A stretch of 64,000 nucleotides of DNA from Flavobacterium sp. IB48 (GTDB taxonomy: Bacteria > Bacteroidota > Bacteroidia > Flavobacteriales > Flavobacteriaceae), in contig NZ_JAEFCA010000003.1 in NCBI RefSeq assembly GCF_016405855.1, forward strand, positions 54,843 to 118,842. The letters run 5' to 3'. The position numbers and the translations under genes were made by a program. Numbering within the stretch: the first letter of the stretch is position 1; the number at the start of each line of letters is the position of its first letter. Below are positions 1-8,801 of the stretch, in pieces. Below the pieces are notes generated by a model. The model did not search any database, was not told the DNA's origin, and saw only the letters and a list, made by a program, of their open reading frames with translations.

Positions 1-1524
1 ATAATCTTTAAAGATTGGCGCTGCCGGCGGAATTTTATCTGGTTTATCTAATACCAAAATATCAGAAGGATCCGAAATATTATAACGCATATCTTCAGCA
101 GCAATTCTATAATAAACTTTACTGTTAGTCATTTTTAAACTCACGCTATCTTTATACTCTGTACCGATATAAGATTGATGGTAAATATCTACAAATTCTT
201 CACCTGACGTATTTGCTCTTAAAATTCTGTATCCTCGTAAATCTTTTTCTTGATTAGGTTTCCATTTTAGTCTAACCGTTCCGAGACTATCAATCACACC
301 TTCCAAACCAATTGGTTTAGCTGGCGGTATAGAATCGACAGGCTGAACCAACATGCTTTGCGAGGTTAATCTTTGATTATTTTTTCCGACAACCGAAATC
401 GTGAAATAATTAGATGGATAAAGATTTTCTTTAAAATTGAGTTTTCTTTGAGATGGCGGAATAATTTTTGAAACAACCTTATATGGTCCTTTATCATTAT
501 TCGCTAAATTAATTTCGTAACCCTGAATAAAACTTTCCGATTCTTTAGGATAATCCCATTCAAGATTGACTTCATTTGAATTTAAAATAGAATAATCTAC
601 CAATCTTGCAGGAGTTACTATAGCTGCAACGCCTTTTGCCGTTATAGGCTTTGTAAATTCTCCTTTTTCTCCAAACGAAGTGATACCATATAGTCTATAA
701 TGATAGACTTTGTCGTTTACACTAAGTGTATCAACATAATACATGTTTTTAGACGGATTTTCGTCTTTATCATTTAAATTAACGAGTGCCGTATTGGATA
801 TTGGAGTATAATTAATTCCATCTGAAGATTTTTCTACCATAAACGAGGTATAAATTCTTTTGAAGGTTTCATAATCCCAAGAAAGAAGTACCTTTCTATC
901 ATCTGGAACTGCAATAAAATCTGTTGGAGCAGGAAGAACAGTATAGTCTCTCAAGCCAATCATATAAGAGGATTCTTTTACCTGCGGACTTTCAAAAACC
1001 TTTACTTGGTAAGCATATACCTCATTACTCTTTACATTTTTATCAATGTATCCCCAACCTGCTTTTACGGCTCCTTCAAAACTCATATCTGCAGCATATA
1101 AAGCAAAAGTATATCGCTGATCCAGCTCGTCGGCCATATTTACTATTTTTGCTAAATCACCTTCTTTTGCACCAGTTACTTCAAAGCTTTCGCCATAAAT
1201 AGATTGTGCAATTATAGCTGCATTACTATCTTTCTGTACAAAATCGATCCAAGAATCTAATGGTTCGGGAGTTAATGGCTTTTGAGTAAGAAGTGTTTTT
1301 TCAGGTTTAGGTACGACAACACCATCGCGTAAAACTGTAGTTCTGGTAATTATAAATCCTTTTTTATTTGCTTTCTGCCATTCGGCTGGAGAGTTAACGG
1401 CCCAGCGAATTAAGATTTGATCCTTTTGTGCTCTGGCATTCACCATAACAGCAGCACGTTTAGTCTGTGAATAGGATACGGATATAAACAATAAAAAGAA
1501 AAAAATAAACTTATTTGGGGACAT
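1..1524 (-). CDS. secreted fibronectin type III domain protein (partial, C-terminus off the left edge)
   Basis: An open frame of 508 codons runs from an ATG at 1524 to the window edge without a stop. The first 19 residues (MSPNKFIFFFLLFISVSYS) are a signal peptide. Residues of about 20-190 have no obvious domain. From about residue 195 on there are at least three fibronectin III-like modules (about 195-290, 300-395, 397-490), each with the usual W in strand B (LLSWDYE, LEWDYP, LKWKP) and the last introduced by an IPPAKP linker; a fourth begins at about 498. Such proteins are usually exported and act in adhesion or as cell-surface scaffolds; the specific role here is unknown. The gene stands alone, with a -7 promoter octamer 31 bp upstream. 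The missing C-terminus, possibly a type IX sorting signal, lies outside the window. Confidence 0.85.
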   Translation of the reverse strand, partial: MSPNKFIFFFLLFISVSYSQTKRAAVMVNARAQKDQILIRWAVNSPAEWQKANKKGFIITRTTVLRDGVVVPKPEKTLLTQKPLTPEPLDSWIDFVQKDSNAAIIAQSIYGESFEVTGAKEGDLAKIVNMADELDQRYTFALYAADMSFEGAVKAGWGYIDKNVKSNEVYAYQVKVFESPQVKESSYMIGLRDYTVLPAPTDFIAVPDDRKVLLSWDYETFKRIYTSFMVEKSSDGINYTPISNTALVNLNDKDENPSKNMYYVDTLSVNDKVYHYRLYGITSFGEKGEFTKPITAKGVAAIVTPARLVDYSILNSNEVNLEWDYPKESESFIQGYEINLANNDKGPYKVVSKIIPPSQRKLNFKENLYPSNYFTISVVGKNNQRLTSQSMLVQPVDSIPPAKPIGLEGVIDSLGTVRLKWKPNQEKDLRGYRILRANTSGEEFVDIYHQSYIGTEYKDSVSLKMTNSKVYYRIAAEDMRYNISDPSDILVLDKPDKIPPAAPIFKDY

Positions 1525-1554
1525 AAGATGTAATTATTTCCATGTTAAAAAAAA

Positions 1555-1562
1555 CAAAAGTA
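1555..1562 (-). promoter_or_regulatory. -7 promoter element of the fibronectin-III gene
   Basis: On the minus strand this reads TACTTTTG, a perfect match to the Bacteroidota TAnnTTTG -7 element. It lies 31 bp upstream of the ATG. No convincing -33 TTG is seen at the usual distance. Confidence 0.55.
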
Positions 1563-1584
1563 GTTTTTTTAATTATTATTTAAA

Positions 1585-1598
1585 TACGGTTTCCCGTA
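1585..1598. promoter_or_regulatory. short palindrome, possible operator
   Basis: TACGG-TTTC-CCGTA is an inverted repeat of 5 bp arms around 4 bp, lying 23 bp upstream of the -7 element of the fibronectin-III gene, where an activator or repressor could bind. It is the only GC-richer island in a very AT-rich spacer. No regulator can be assigned. Confidence 0.3.
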
Positions 1599-1780
1599 CT
1601 ACAATGTAACAACATGCAAACAAAAAAAACATAACCCGCTAATAAACAGATATATACATCAAAAATTAGCGTTTTTTTCTTATAAATTCAAATCAAAAAA
1701 TATCATTTTCCATATTTTCCTATAACATTTCTTACAAGTAAACACTTACTATTAATAAAAACAAACCACTAAAATTTCAT

Positions 1781-2905
1781 TTAATTTGTCTTTCTGTAAT
1801 TATAAATCGCCAAAGCATTCAATACAATTGCAAAAACAATCAGATACAATAATTCTGTCCCCACTTCTTGTAGACCACTTCCTTTCAAAACAATAAGGCG
1901 AACCACTTTTATAAAATGCGTAACAGGAGTAAATTCAGAAATTATTCTTGCCCAATTTGGCATACTGTCGGTGCTGGTAAAAAAACCGCTCATGAGCATA
2001 AAAATCATCATAAAGAAAAAGGCAATAAACATTGCTTGTAACTGCGTATCAGCAAAAGTTGAAATCAGAAGTCCCAAACCTAATAATGCAGTTAAATAAA
2101 CTCCTGCAAAAAGATATAAAACCAAAAGACTACCAAGCGGAAATATTCCATAAATTAAATACATTACAACAAGGCCAATTGTAAATACAGTCATTCCAAC
2201 AATCCAAAAAGGAATCAGTTTCCCAAGAATAAATTGCCACTTTTGAATAGGTGTTACATTAATCTGTTCGATTGTACCTATTTCTTTTTCCTTTACAATA
2301 TTTAGCGCTGTAATAAATCCGCCAATCAAAGTAAGCAGCAATACTAAAATACCAGGAACCATATAATATTTATATTCTGCTCTTGGATTGTACCAATTTG
2401 TACTGTTTAAGGTAATTATTGACGGAGAAACTGCGCTTAATTGCTGTGGCAATTTAACCCGAATATCTAAATCATTGCTAAAATCTGCCAATACAACATT
2501 TAGATAAGCGTTTCCAATATTTGATTTGGTTCCGTTAATGGCATCTACAGCAATATTAACTTTCTGACTTCCTTCTCTAATTAAGTTTCGTTCAAATCCA
2601 GAAGGAATTTCTAAAATCAAGTCAGCATCTGCTCTTTCAATAAATTTCAAGCCTTCTAGATAAGAAGAGGGAGTTCCGACAATATGGAAATATCCCGAAG
2701 AACCAATTTTATTAATTAACTTTTGAGAATACGAACTGTGATTGTGGTCTACATAAACAATATTTACACTTTTTACTTCAAAATTGGCCGCCAAAGGCAA
2801 AATAATCAGCTGAAAAATCGGAACAAAGAACATCATTGCCAATATTGTTTTGTCTCGAAAAATCTGGCGAAATTCTTTCTGTAATATAAAACGCAGCACT
2901 TTCAT
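1781..2905 (-). CDS. ABC-2 type transporter permease, last gene of the efflux operon
   Basis: A 374-residue inner-membrane protein of the ABC-2 permease family (YbhR/YhhJ type). There is one N-terminal membrane segment (about residues 22-42), a long periplasmic domain (about 45-180), then five hydrophobic segments between about 180 and 370. The cytoplasmic coupling region carries VKEKEIGTIEQINVTP, the conserved EKE-GT motif of this family. It probably forms a heterodimer with the related permease encoded just upstream; the two genes overlap by four bases (ATGA), so translation is likely coupled. With the two ATPases, HlyD-like and TolC-like proteins it would make a tripartite drug or lipid exporter. 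The substrate cannot be read from sequence. Confidence 0.88.
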   Translation of the reverse strand: MKVLRFILQKEFRQIFRDKTILAMMFFVPIFQLIILPLAANFEVKSVNIVYVDHNHSSYSQKLINKIGSSGYFHIVGTPSSYLEGLKFIERADADLILEIPSGFERNLIREGSQKVNIAVDAINGTKSNIGNAYLNVVLADFSNDLDIRVKLPQQLSAVSPSIITLNSTNWYNPRAEYKYYMVPGILVLLLTLIGGFITALNIVKEKEIGTIEQINVTPIQKWQFILGKLIPFWIVGMTVFTIGLVVMYLIYGIFPLGSLLVLYLFAGVYLTALLGLGLLISTFADTQLQAMFIAFFFMMIFMLMSGFFTSTDSMPNWARIISEFTPVTHFIKVVRLIVLKGSGLQEVGTELLYLIVFAIVLNALAIYNYRKTN

Positions 2906-4008
2906 GACAATCTAATTTTAAATTTTTTCAGAGAAATAGTCAGCAGAAGAATCGTCATTACAACAAGTATTAAAGTTTCTTTCCATATATAAGAAAAACC
3001 TAAACCTTTGAGCATAACGGCTTTTACGATGATGTAATAATAGTGTGAAGGAATTAAATGAGAAATAGCTTGAAATATCCAAGGCATATTTTCTAGCGGA
3101 AACATAAATCCTGTTAGCAGTAAAGTGGGCAACATCATTCCCATCATCGATATTAGCATCGCTGTTTGTTGCGAAGCCGTTACATTCGAAATCAATAAAC
3201 CAAGCGAAAGACAAGTAATGATAAATAAAATACTCTCTGCAAAAAGAAGCAGAAAACTTCCTTTTATTTCAACATTGAGCAGATAAACCGAAAGGAAAAT
3301 AATGATAACAAAATTGATAATGGAAAGCACTAAATACGGAATTGCCTTTGCGATTAGAACCATTATGGGTTTAAAAGGCGAAACGAGCAAAATTTCCATA
3401 GTACCCAATTCTTTTTCTCGAACAACCGAAACCGAGGTTAAGGCAGTGCTGACAATCATAAAAATCAAAGCAATTACACCAGGAATAAAATTAAGCGAAC
3501 CGTTCTGTTCTTCATTATAAAGCTGTCTTAACTCAGGCAAAATCTGATAATTGAATCTTGTCGTAGGATTTAATTCTTGCTGGTAATCTCTCACAATTGC
3601 ATTTAAATAATTCGTTACAATTGTTGCTGTATTTGGGTCTGACGCATCGGCAATTACTTGAATTTTTGCTCCTCCAAGACGCTGCAGATCCGAACCAAAA
3701 TTTGATGGAAAAATAACCGCACATTTAATGCTTCCATCTTTAAACCTATTTTCAATATCCTTGTAATTCAAAATTGGCTTTTCGACATGAAAATAAGAAC
3801 TTGACCCTATCTTTCTTATAATTTTCTCTGTATGAATGTCATGTGAATTATCCTGAATAGCAATTCCGATATTTTTGACTTCACTGCTTAAAGCAAAACC
3901 AAAAAGAACAATTTGTACAACAGGAAGCCCAAAGAGAATCAAAAGCGTTCTCTGATCTCTAAAAACATGATAAAATTCTTTTCGAATAAAAGCCAAAAAT
4001 CTTTTCAT
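2902..4008 (-). CDS. ABC-2 type transporter permease
   Basis: A 368-residue paralogue of the neighbouring permease, with the same plan: N-terminal membrane anchor, periplasmic domain of about 150 residues, then five C-terminal membrane segments, and the coupling motif VREKELGTMEILLVSP. I chose the ATG at 4008 (MKRFLAFIRKEF) rather than the longer frame reaching 4077, because it starts one base after the stop of the upstream ATPase and gives the FIRKEF-VFRD N-terminus shared with its partner. It matches the YbhS/YhhJ group. It is probably the second half of the heterodimeric channel. Confidence 0.88.
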   Translation of the reverse strand: MKRFLAFIRKEFYHVFRDQRTLLILFGLPVVQIVLFGFALSSEVKNIGIAIQDNSHDIHTEKIIRKIGSSSYFHVEKPILNYKDIENRFKDGSIKCAVIFPSNFGSDLQRLGGAKIQVIADASDPNTATIVTNYLNAIVRDYQQELNPTTRFNYQILPELRQLYNEEQNGSLNFIPGVIALIFMIVSTALTSVSVVREKELGTMEILLVSPFKPIMVLIAKAIPYLVLSIINFVIIIFLSVYLLNVEIKGSFLLLFAESILFIITCLSLGLLISNVTASQQTAMLISMMGMMLPTLLLTGFMFPLENMPWIFQAISHLIPSHYYYIIVKAVMLKGLGFSYIWKETLILVVMTILLLTISLKKFKIRLS

Positions 4009-4009
4009 A

Positions 4010-4753
4010 TTAATCTGATGTTCTTTTGGCATTTCTCGCCAATTCATAAAAAACCTCATCCATAGAAGTTGCATCAAAACGTTTTTTTAATGCAGACGGA
4101 GAATCTATTGCGGCTACGCGCCCATCAACCATAATGCTTATTCGATCGCAATATTCGGCTTCATCCATATAATGAGTGGTTACAAATACGGTAATTCCGT
4201 TGGCTGTGGCTTCATAAATCATTTCCCAAAATTGTCTTCGAGTTATAGGATCAACACCGCCAGTTGGTTCATCCAGAAAAACAATTTTCGGACGATGAAA
4301 TACTGCAACCGAAAAAGCCAATTTTTGTTTCCAGCCCAAAGGCAATCCGCCAACCAACTTTTTTGCTTCTTTTTCTAAACCTAAAGTCGAAATTAAATCA
4401 GTGCTCCTTTCTTTAATTTCAGGTCGAGAAACGCCATATACGCCAGCAAAAAACTCAATATTTTCAAGAATTGTCAGATTATCATACAAAGAAAACTTCT
4501 GACTCATATAACCAATATTCTTTTTAATTTTTTCCTGCTGTTTATAAACATCAAATCCTGCTACACTTGCTTCGCCAGAAGACGGATAAGAAAGTCCGCA
4601 GAGAATGCGCATCGCTGTCGTTTTTCCCGCTCCATTGGCGCCTAGAAAACCAAAAATTTCACCCTCACTGACTTCAAAACTAATTTTATCAACCGCTTTA
4701 AAATCACCAAACTGTTTGGTTAAATCTTTACAAATTATAGCTTTATTTTTCAT
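4010..4753 (-). CDS. ABC transporter ATP-binding protein
   Basis: A 247-residue nucleotide-binding domain. Walker A is GANGAGKT (near residue 40), the Q-loop is MSQKF, the signature is degenerate (GGLPLGWKQKLAF instead of LSGGQ), Walker B is IVFLDEPTGGVD, and the switch histidine is in VTTHYMDEAEYCD. This matches one half of E. coli YbhF; here the two ATPase domains are separate genes rather than one polypeptide. The start overlaps the end of the other ATPase by 11 bp. The altered signature suggests one composite ATP site is weaker, as is common in heterodimeric exporters. Confidence 0.9.
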   Translation of the reverse strand: MKNKAIICKDLTKQFGDFKAVDKISFEVSEGEIFGFLGANGAGKTTAMRILCGLSYPSSGEASVAGFDVYKQQEKIKKNIGYMSQKFSLYDNLTILENIEFFAGVYGVSRPEIKERSTDLISTLGLEKEAKKLVGGLPLGWKQKLAFSVAVFHRPKIVFLDEPTGGVDPITRRQFWEMIYEATANGITVFVTTHYMDEAEYCDRISIMVDGRVAAIDSPSALKKRFDATSMDEVFYELARNAKRTSD

Positions 4754-5693
4754 GCAGGATTACTTTTGATTCTGTTGAATTATCTTGCTCTCGCATCAAA
4801 CGAATAAAACTGTCCTCGATCGTTGGTTCTATTTCTTTTACTTCTAAATTTTCAGGATTATACTTTTGTGCAATCGATTTGACCATTTCGACATTTACCT
4901 GTTCTGATACTAATGTTAGATGAAGAAATTCTCCAAAGGCATCACAATTTTCAATTTCTTTTTCGACTCTAAGATTTTGCAAAAGCTTATAAATATGATC
5001 TGCTTTTACAGCAAAAAGTGTTTTCGGAAAACTTTTTATAATTTGCTTTGGCGTGTCAACCGTCATTATTTTTCCGTTTTGAATAAGAGCAATTCGGTCG
5101 CATAATTTTGCCTCATCCATATAAGGAGTTGAAACTACAATGGTAATATCTTGCTTTTTAAGTTTAGCTAGCATATCCCAAAATTCACTTCGAGAAACTA
5201 CGTCAACACCAGTAGTAGGTTCATCCAAAAATAAAATTTCAGGTTTATGAATTAAAGCACAACACAGAGCCAATTTCTGTTTCATTCCGCCCGAAAGTTT
5301 TCCGGCACGTCTATCGTTAAAAGGCTTTATCTGATCGTAGATATCTTTTATCAATTCATAATTCTCTTCAATCGTAGTACCAAAAACAGTCGCAAAAAAC
5401 TCAATATTTTCTTTTACAGTGAGATCTTGATACAAAGAAAATTTTCCTGGCATATACCCCACTTTATTTCTAATTTCCTGAAACTCCTTAACCACATCAT
5501 GCCCTTCAACAGAAGCAGTTCCGCCATCGGGTAATAATAATGTGGTTAAAACGCGAAAAATAGAAGTTTTTCCAGCGCCATCTGGACCTATTAATCCAAA
5601 AAGCTCTCCTTTCTCCACCTCAAAAGAAACCTCATCTACAGCGACAAAATCGCCATACTTTTTAGTAATATTTTTTAGCGTAACTGAAGCCAT
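4743..5693 (-). CDS. ABC transporter ATP-binding protein
   Basis: A 316-residue ATPase: Walker A GPDGAGKT (near 37), Q-loop MPGKF, canonical signature LSGGMKQKLAL, Walker B ILFLDEPTTGVD. The usual switch histidine is replaced by proline in VVSTPYMDEAKLCD, where the partner ATPase has VTTHYMDEAE; a Pro here also occurs in the first half of YbhF-type ATPases. After about residue 220 there is an extra 95-residue C-terminal domain ending in the EPTIEDSFIRLM helix typical of this group. Together the two ATPases have one canonical signature and one canonical switch His, so they probably work as an asymmetric dimer. Confidence 0.9.
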   Translation of the reverse strand: MASVTLKNITKKYGDFVAVDEVSFEVEKGELFGLIGPDGAGKTSIFRVLTTLLLPDGGTASVEGHDVVKEFQEIRNKVGYMPGKFSLYQDLTVKENIEFFATVFGTTIEENYELIKDIYDQIKPFNDRRAGKLSGGMKQKLALCCALIHKPEILFLDEPTTGVDVVSRSEFWDMLAKLKKQDITIVVSTPYMDEAKLCDRIALIQNGKIMTVDTPKQIIKSFPKTLFAVKADHIYKLLQNLRVEKEIENCDAFGEFLHLTLVSEQVNVEMVKSIAQKYNPENLEVKEIEPTIEDSFIRLMREQDNSTESKVILHEK

Positions 5694-5702
5694 ATTTCCG
5701 TT

Positions 5703-6605
5703 TTATTTTGACCAAAGAACTTCACCATACATTCCTATTTTCAAGTAACCATCGTTTTTCACTCTTACTTTTATGGCATACACCAAATTGGCTCTTTCAT
5801 CTTTGGTCGGAATTGTTTTTGGAGAAAATTCAGATTTGTTCGAAATCCAGCTAATAGTTCCTTGATATTCTTTATATTTCTTTTCGCCTTGGTCAATACG
5901 TACTTTTACTTCCTGTCCGATTTTAATTTGAGGCAATTGTGTCCCTGTAATATAAGCTCTTAAATCTAGGGTTTCGAGATTCGCAATTTTGTACAATGGT
6001 TTTCCAATTACAGCCATTTCATATTGTTCTGCATATTTTGCCAATACTGTTCCTTTTATTGGATTTACAATCACACTTTTGCTCAATTGATCTTGAATTC
6101 CTTTTAACTGAACTCCAACCGTATTTCCTTGCTGTGTCAAGTTCTCAGTTGTGGTTTCCAACGAACTTTTCTGTGCCGTTATTTGAGCTTGCAACGCGGC
6201 AACTTTAGAATTTGCATCATCAAGTTGCTTTTGCGAAGCTACTCCGCCTTTTACTAATCTTTCTGTTCGATTGCGGTCTAAAATGGCATTATCAAGTTGT
6301 TTCTTCAAACTTTCAGTCTGAATTTGTATTTGAGGTTTGCCACTTAAAATCGCTTTTTCATTCTGGCGCAATTGCATTTTACTAATAGCCAATTGTGTAC
6401 TGTCTATAAAACCAACTTTTTGCCCCGCTTGCAATTGTTGGCCTTCTTCTACATTCAATTGCAAAATCTGGCCATTTGCTTCGGCTGATAAAATCGTTTC
6501 GACAGCTTCAAAAGATCCAGAAGCATCAAAATCATTCTCTTTATTATGGCACGAAAACATCAAAATCGTTGGCATAAGAAAATATAAAAGCTTTATCTTT
6601 TTCAT
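5703..6605 (-). CDS. HlyD/RND-type membrane fusion protein, predicted lipoprotein
   Basis: A 300-residue periplasmic adaptor. The N-terminus MKKIKLLYFLMPTILMFSC is a lipoprotein signal with the acylated Cys at residue 19. Then come the first biotinyl-lipoyl half (about 30-70), an alpha-helical hairpin (about 75-165, including RLVKGGVASQKQLDDANSKV), the second lipoyl half (about 170-200, VNPIKGTVLAKY) and a beta-barrel domain (about 205-300, LRAYITGTQL). It resembles YbhG. It would link the ABC permeases to the TolC-like channel encoded 11 bp upstream. Confidence 0.9.
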   Translation of the reverse strand: MKKIKLLYFLMPTILMFSCHNKENDFDASGSFEAVETILSAEANGQILQLNVEEGQQLQAGQKVGFIDSTQLAISKMQLRQNEKAILSGKPQIQIQTESLKKQLDNAILDRNRTERLVKGGVASQKQLDDANSKVAALQAQITAQKSSLETTTENLTQQGNTVGVQLKGIQDQLSKSVIVNPIKGTVLAKYAEQYEMAVIGKPLYKIANLETLDLRAYITGTQLPQIKIGQEVKVRIDQGEKKYKEYQGTISWISNKSEFSPKTIPTKDERANLVYAIKVRVKNDGYLKIGMYGEVLWSK

Positions 6606-6616
6606 AATTTATAGAG

Positions 6617-7858
6617 TTAATTTCCTTTGATTGTTTGATACTCGTATTCTGACATAAGCAATTGAATTTCGTGCATAGCTTTTTCCGCGCGTGCATTTCC
6701 TTCTTTCTCAACAGAATTCAACAAATCTATTAACGGTCCTACGCCAGTATCGTATTTTAACTGATAGCCTTCTCGAATTGTCTGGCGGAGTTTTACAATA
6801 TCATCATCGTCTTTTAAGATTGCTTTTTGCCTTTCGATATCTGCTGTCTTTTGATTCATTTGAAATCGAGTATTAAATAGAAAAGTTTCTTCTTGAACTT
6901 CTATTTTTTTCAATTCCTGTTGGGTCAGCTGTTTTTCGTTTGAATTTTTATATAATCCTTTAATATCCCAACCAACACTTAGTCCGGCAACTCCAACAGT
7001 CGAAATTTTATTAGCTCCCAAATTAATTCCTGGAGCTAGAACTACGCCTGCGCCCAATAATCCAACTTTTGGCATCAGGCTTACTTTCTGCATATCTGAT
7101 TGCGCATTTATGAGATTTCGCTGGCTCGCGAAAAGTAACTGCTCTGGACGTTTAATAATGGTATCAATACCGATAGAATTTAAAGGTTTGCCCAATTTTT
7201 CCTGACTGATATTTTTCCCTATCAAATAAGAAAGCATCGTTTGATAACCTGCTTTAGTGTATTCAAAATCTTTTTTCTGTCGACTGAGATTGAGCTGTTC
7301 GGCTTTCATTTCATCAACATCTGTTTTGTAGGCTAAACCATTTTCATGAAGTTTTTTAACCTTATCAATATTATTGGAAAGAATAGCATTTTGAATTTGC
7401 AATTGTTTGAGCTGTTCATCGATAAGCAATACGCCAAAATAAAGCTGATTCACTCTCGATCGAAGATCATAAAGTGAAACTTCTAGTGAGGCCTTATCTG
7501 CATTGGATGATGCCTCAATAATCTTTTTCTGCGTTTTGGTCGCTCCCCCATCCCAAATGGTTTGATTTACTTGTCCGAGGCCAATAAACTTAAATTTACT
7601 ATCATTTCCAGAATTTCCTAAAGTTGGAAAATCACCAAAAACATATCCTTCAATAGCTGTAAGACTTATTTGAGGCAAATAAGCTTTATTCGCATTACTC
7701 AAAGTATATTCTTTACTTTTTTCAATTAGTTCATATTGTTTGATTAAAGGATAATTTTCAACAGCTAGCTTATAACTTTGATCAATGGTCAAGGTTTGCG
7801 CCTGCGCCGTCATAAAGGACAAGATTCCGATATATTTAAAGTATAATTTCCTCATCAT
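6617..7858 (-). CDS. TolC-family outer membrane efflux protein
   Basis: A 413-residue outer-membrane factor. The signal peptide ends at about residue 20 (MTAQAQ). The mature part has two internally similar coiled-coil/beta repeats, with the OEP hallmark regions LAVENYPLIKQYE near the start and TRFQMNQKTADIERQK in the second half. Paired ATG codons (7858 and 7855) could both start it. It is the first structural gene of the efflux operon after the TetR gene (24 bp gap) and would form the trimeric exit duct through the outer membrane. Confidence 0.9.
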   Translation of the reverse strand: MMRKLYFKYIGILSFMTAQAQTLTIDQSYKLAVENYPLIKQYELIEKSKEYTLSNANKAYLPQISLTAIEGYVFGDFPTLGNSGNDSKFKFIGLGQVNQTIWDGGATKTQKKIIEASSNADKASLEVSLYDLRSRVNQLYFGVLLIDEQLKQLQIQNAILSNNIDKVKKLHENGLAYKTDVDEMKAEQLNLSRQKKDFEYTKAGYQTMLSYLIGKNISQEKLGKPLNSIGIDTIIKRPEQLLFASQRNLINAQSDMQKVSLMPKVGLLGAGVVLAPGINLGANKISTVGVAGLSVGWDIKGLYKNSNEKQLTQQELKKIEVQEETFLFNTRFQMNQKTADIERQKAILKDDDDIVKLRQTIREGYQLKYDTGVGPLIDLLNSVEKEGNARAEKAMHEIQLLMSEYEYQTIKGN

Positions 7859-7882
7859 AAAATAAATTAACTCTAGTTAGTA

Positions 7883-8503
7883 TTAGACCGCTGCAAACAT
7901 CATAGTAATCCATATCGGGATTTTTTTCTTGCGCTCTTGCATTAAATCGTGAAATTGGGCACTATCCAAATTTCTGCTTCCCATAACTATCGGTTTTGCC
8001 ACAAATGGAAAAACAACCAACCCTATAAGATTCATCATAAAATGCAACGGGTTTGGTTCTGTTATTTTTTTATTTTGAACAGCTTCTTGAAATTGTTTAA
8101 TAAAAACAGATTCATTTACAATTTCTTTGATTGGCAATCTTTTTAAAAGTCCCTCTGGGTTATTTCGAACTTCTGTGAGAATAAAAGTTGGAATTTCTGG
8201 TTCTGCAGTAATAAAATCAATATATCGTTCGGCAATAACTTTTACTTTTTCTTCTAAAGAAGTTTTTTCATCATTCAAAATCACTTTCATACTGTTTACA
8301 AAACCTGATAAGGTTTCTGCCATTATAATCTCAAAAAGTTTAGCCTTGCTTCTAAAATAATAGTTCAGCAAAGCAAGATTCAAGCCTGCTTCTTCAGCAA
8401 TATCTCTTGTTCTTGTAGCCGCAAAACCCTTTTTATAAAAAACAGTTTTTGCCGCTATTTTAATTTTTTCTTCGGTCGTAGAATCTTTTACTGAAGCATT
8501 CAT
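7883..8503 (-). CDS. TetR/AcrR-family transcriptional regulator of the efflux operon
   Basis: A 206-residue regulator with an N-terminal TetR helix-turn-helix at about residues 14-58 (KTVFYKKGFAATRTRDIAEEAG, then LNLALLNYYFRSKAKLFEII). The C-terminal part is the variable ligand-binding domain. It is the first gene of the minus-strand operon with tolC-hlyD-ABC genes and most likely represses its own transcription until an exported compound binds. A palindrome 56 bp upstream of the start is a candidate operator. The same TetR-HlyD-ABC layout occurs around ybhFSR (cecR) in enterobacteria, so it is probably a CecR-like regulator by context. Confidence 0.9.
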   Translation of the reverse strand: MNASVKDSTTEEKIKIAAKTVFYKKGFAATRTRDIAEEAGLNLALLNYYFRSKAKLFEIIMAETLSGFVNSMKVILNDEKTSLEEKVKVIAERYIDFITAEPEIPTFILTEVRNNPEGLLKRLPIKEIVNESVFIKQFQEAVQNKKITEPNPLHFMMNLIGLVVFPFVAKPIVMGSRNLDSAQFHDLMQERKKKIPIWITMMFAAV

Positions 8504-8520
8504 TTTTAATGATTTATATG

Positions 8521-8528
8521 CAAATGTA
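8521..8528 (-). promoter_or_regulatory. -7 promoter element of the efflux operon
   Basis: Minus strand reads TACATTTG, matching TAnnTTTG, 17 bp upstream of the TetR start codon. No clear -33 TTG is present. Confidence 0.5.
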
Positions 8529-8558
8529 AATTATTTTTAAATATGTTAAACACTTTTT

Positions 8559-8587
8559 TTAATCAAATGATTAAATATTTTGATTAA
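8559..8587. promoter_or_regulatory. candidate TetR operator
   Basis: TTAATCAAA at 8559-8567 and its exact complement TTTGATTAA at 8579-8587 form a 9-bp inverted repeat with an 11-bp centre that contains a further TGATTAA copy. It lies 30 bp beyond the -7 element of the TetR-led operon. The AT-rich composition makes chance palindromes likely, so this is tentative. Confidence 0.35.
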
Positions 8588-8801
8588 CGTCTAAAAAATA
8601 AAATTAATGCACCTGTTGTCGATTAAAAATGAAACACAAAAATACCGTCTAATTATCTGACATAAAACAATTTAAATATTAAAATTACAATTCAAGTTCT
8701 CATCAAAAAAGAATACCTTTACTCTTTATAATTGTTTCCATAATTGCCTTAGACCGATTTAGAAGAAATTTACTTTTTAACTTATTTCTATCGTATTCTC
8801 T

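Noticed and set aside
924..1202. Plus-strand open frame opposite the fibronectin-III gene
   Set aside because: It is a leucine- and glutamine-rich shadow of the real minus-strand gene, with no family resemblance or promoter.
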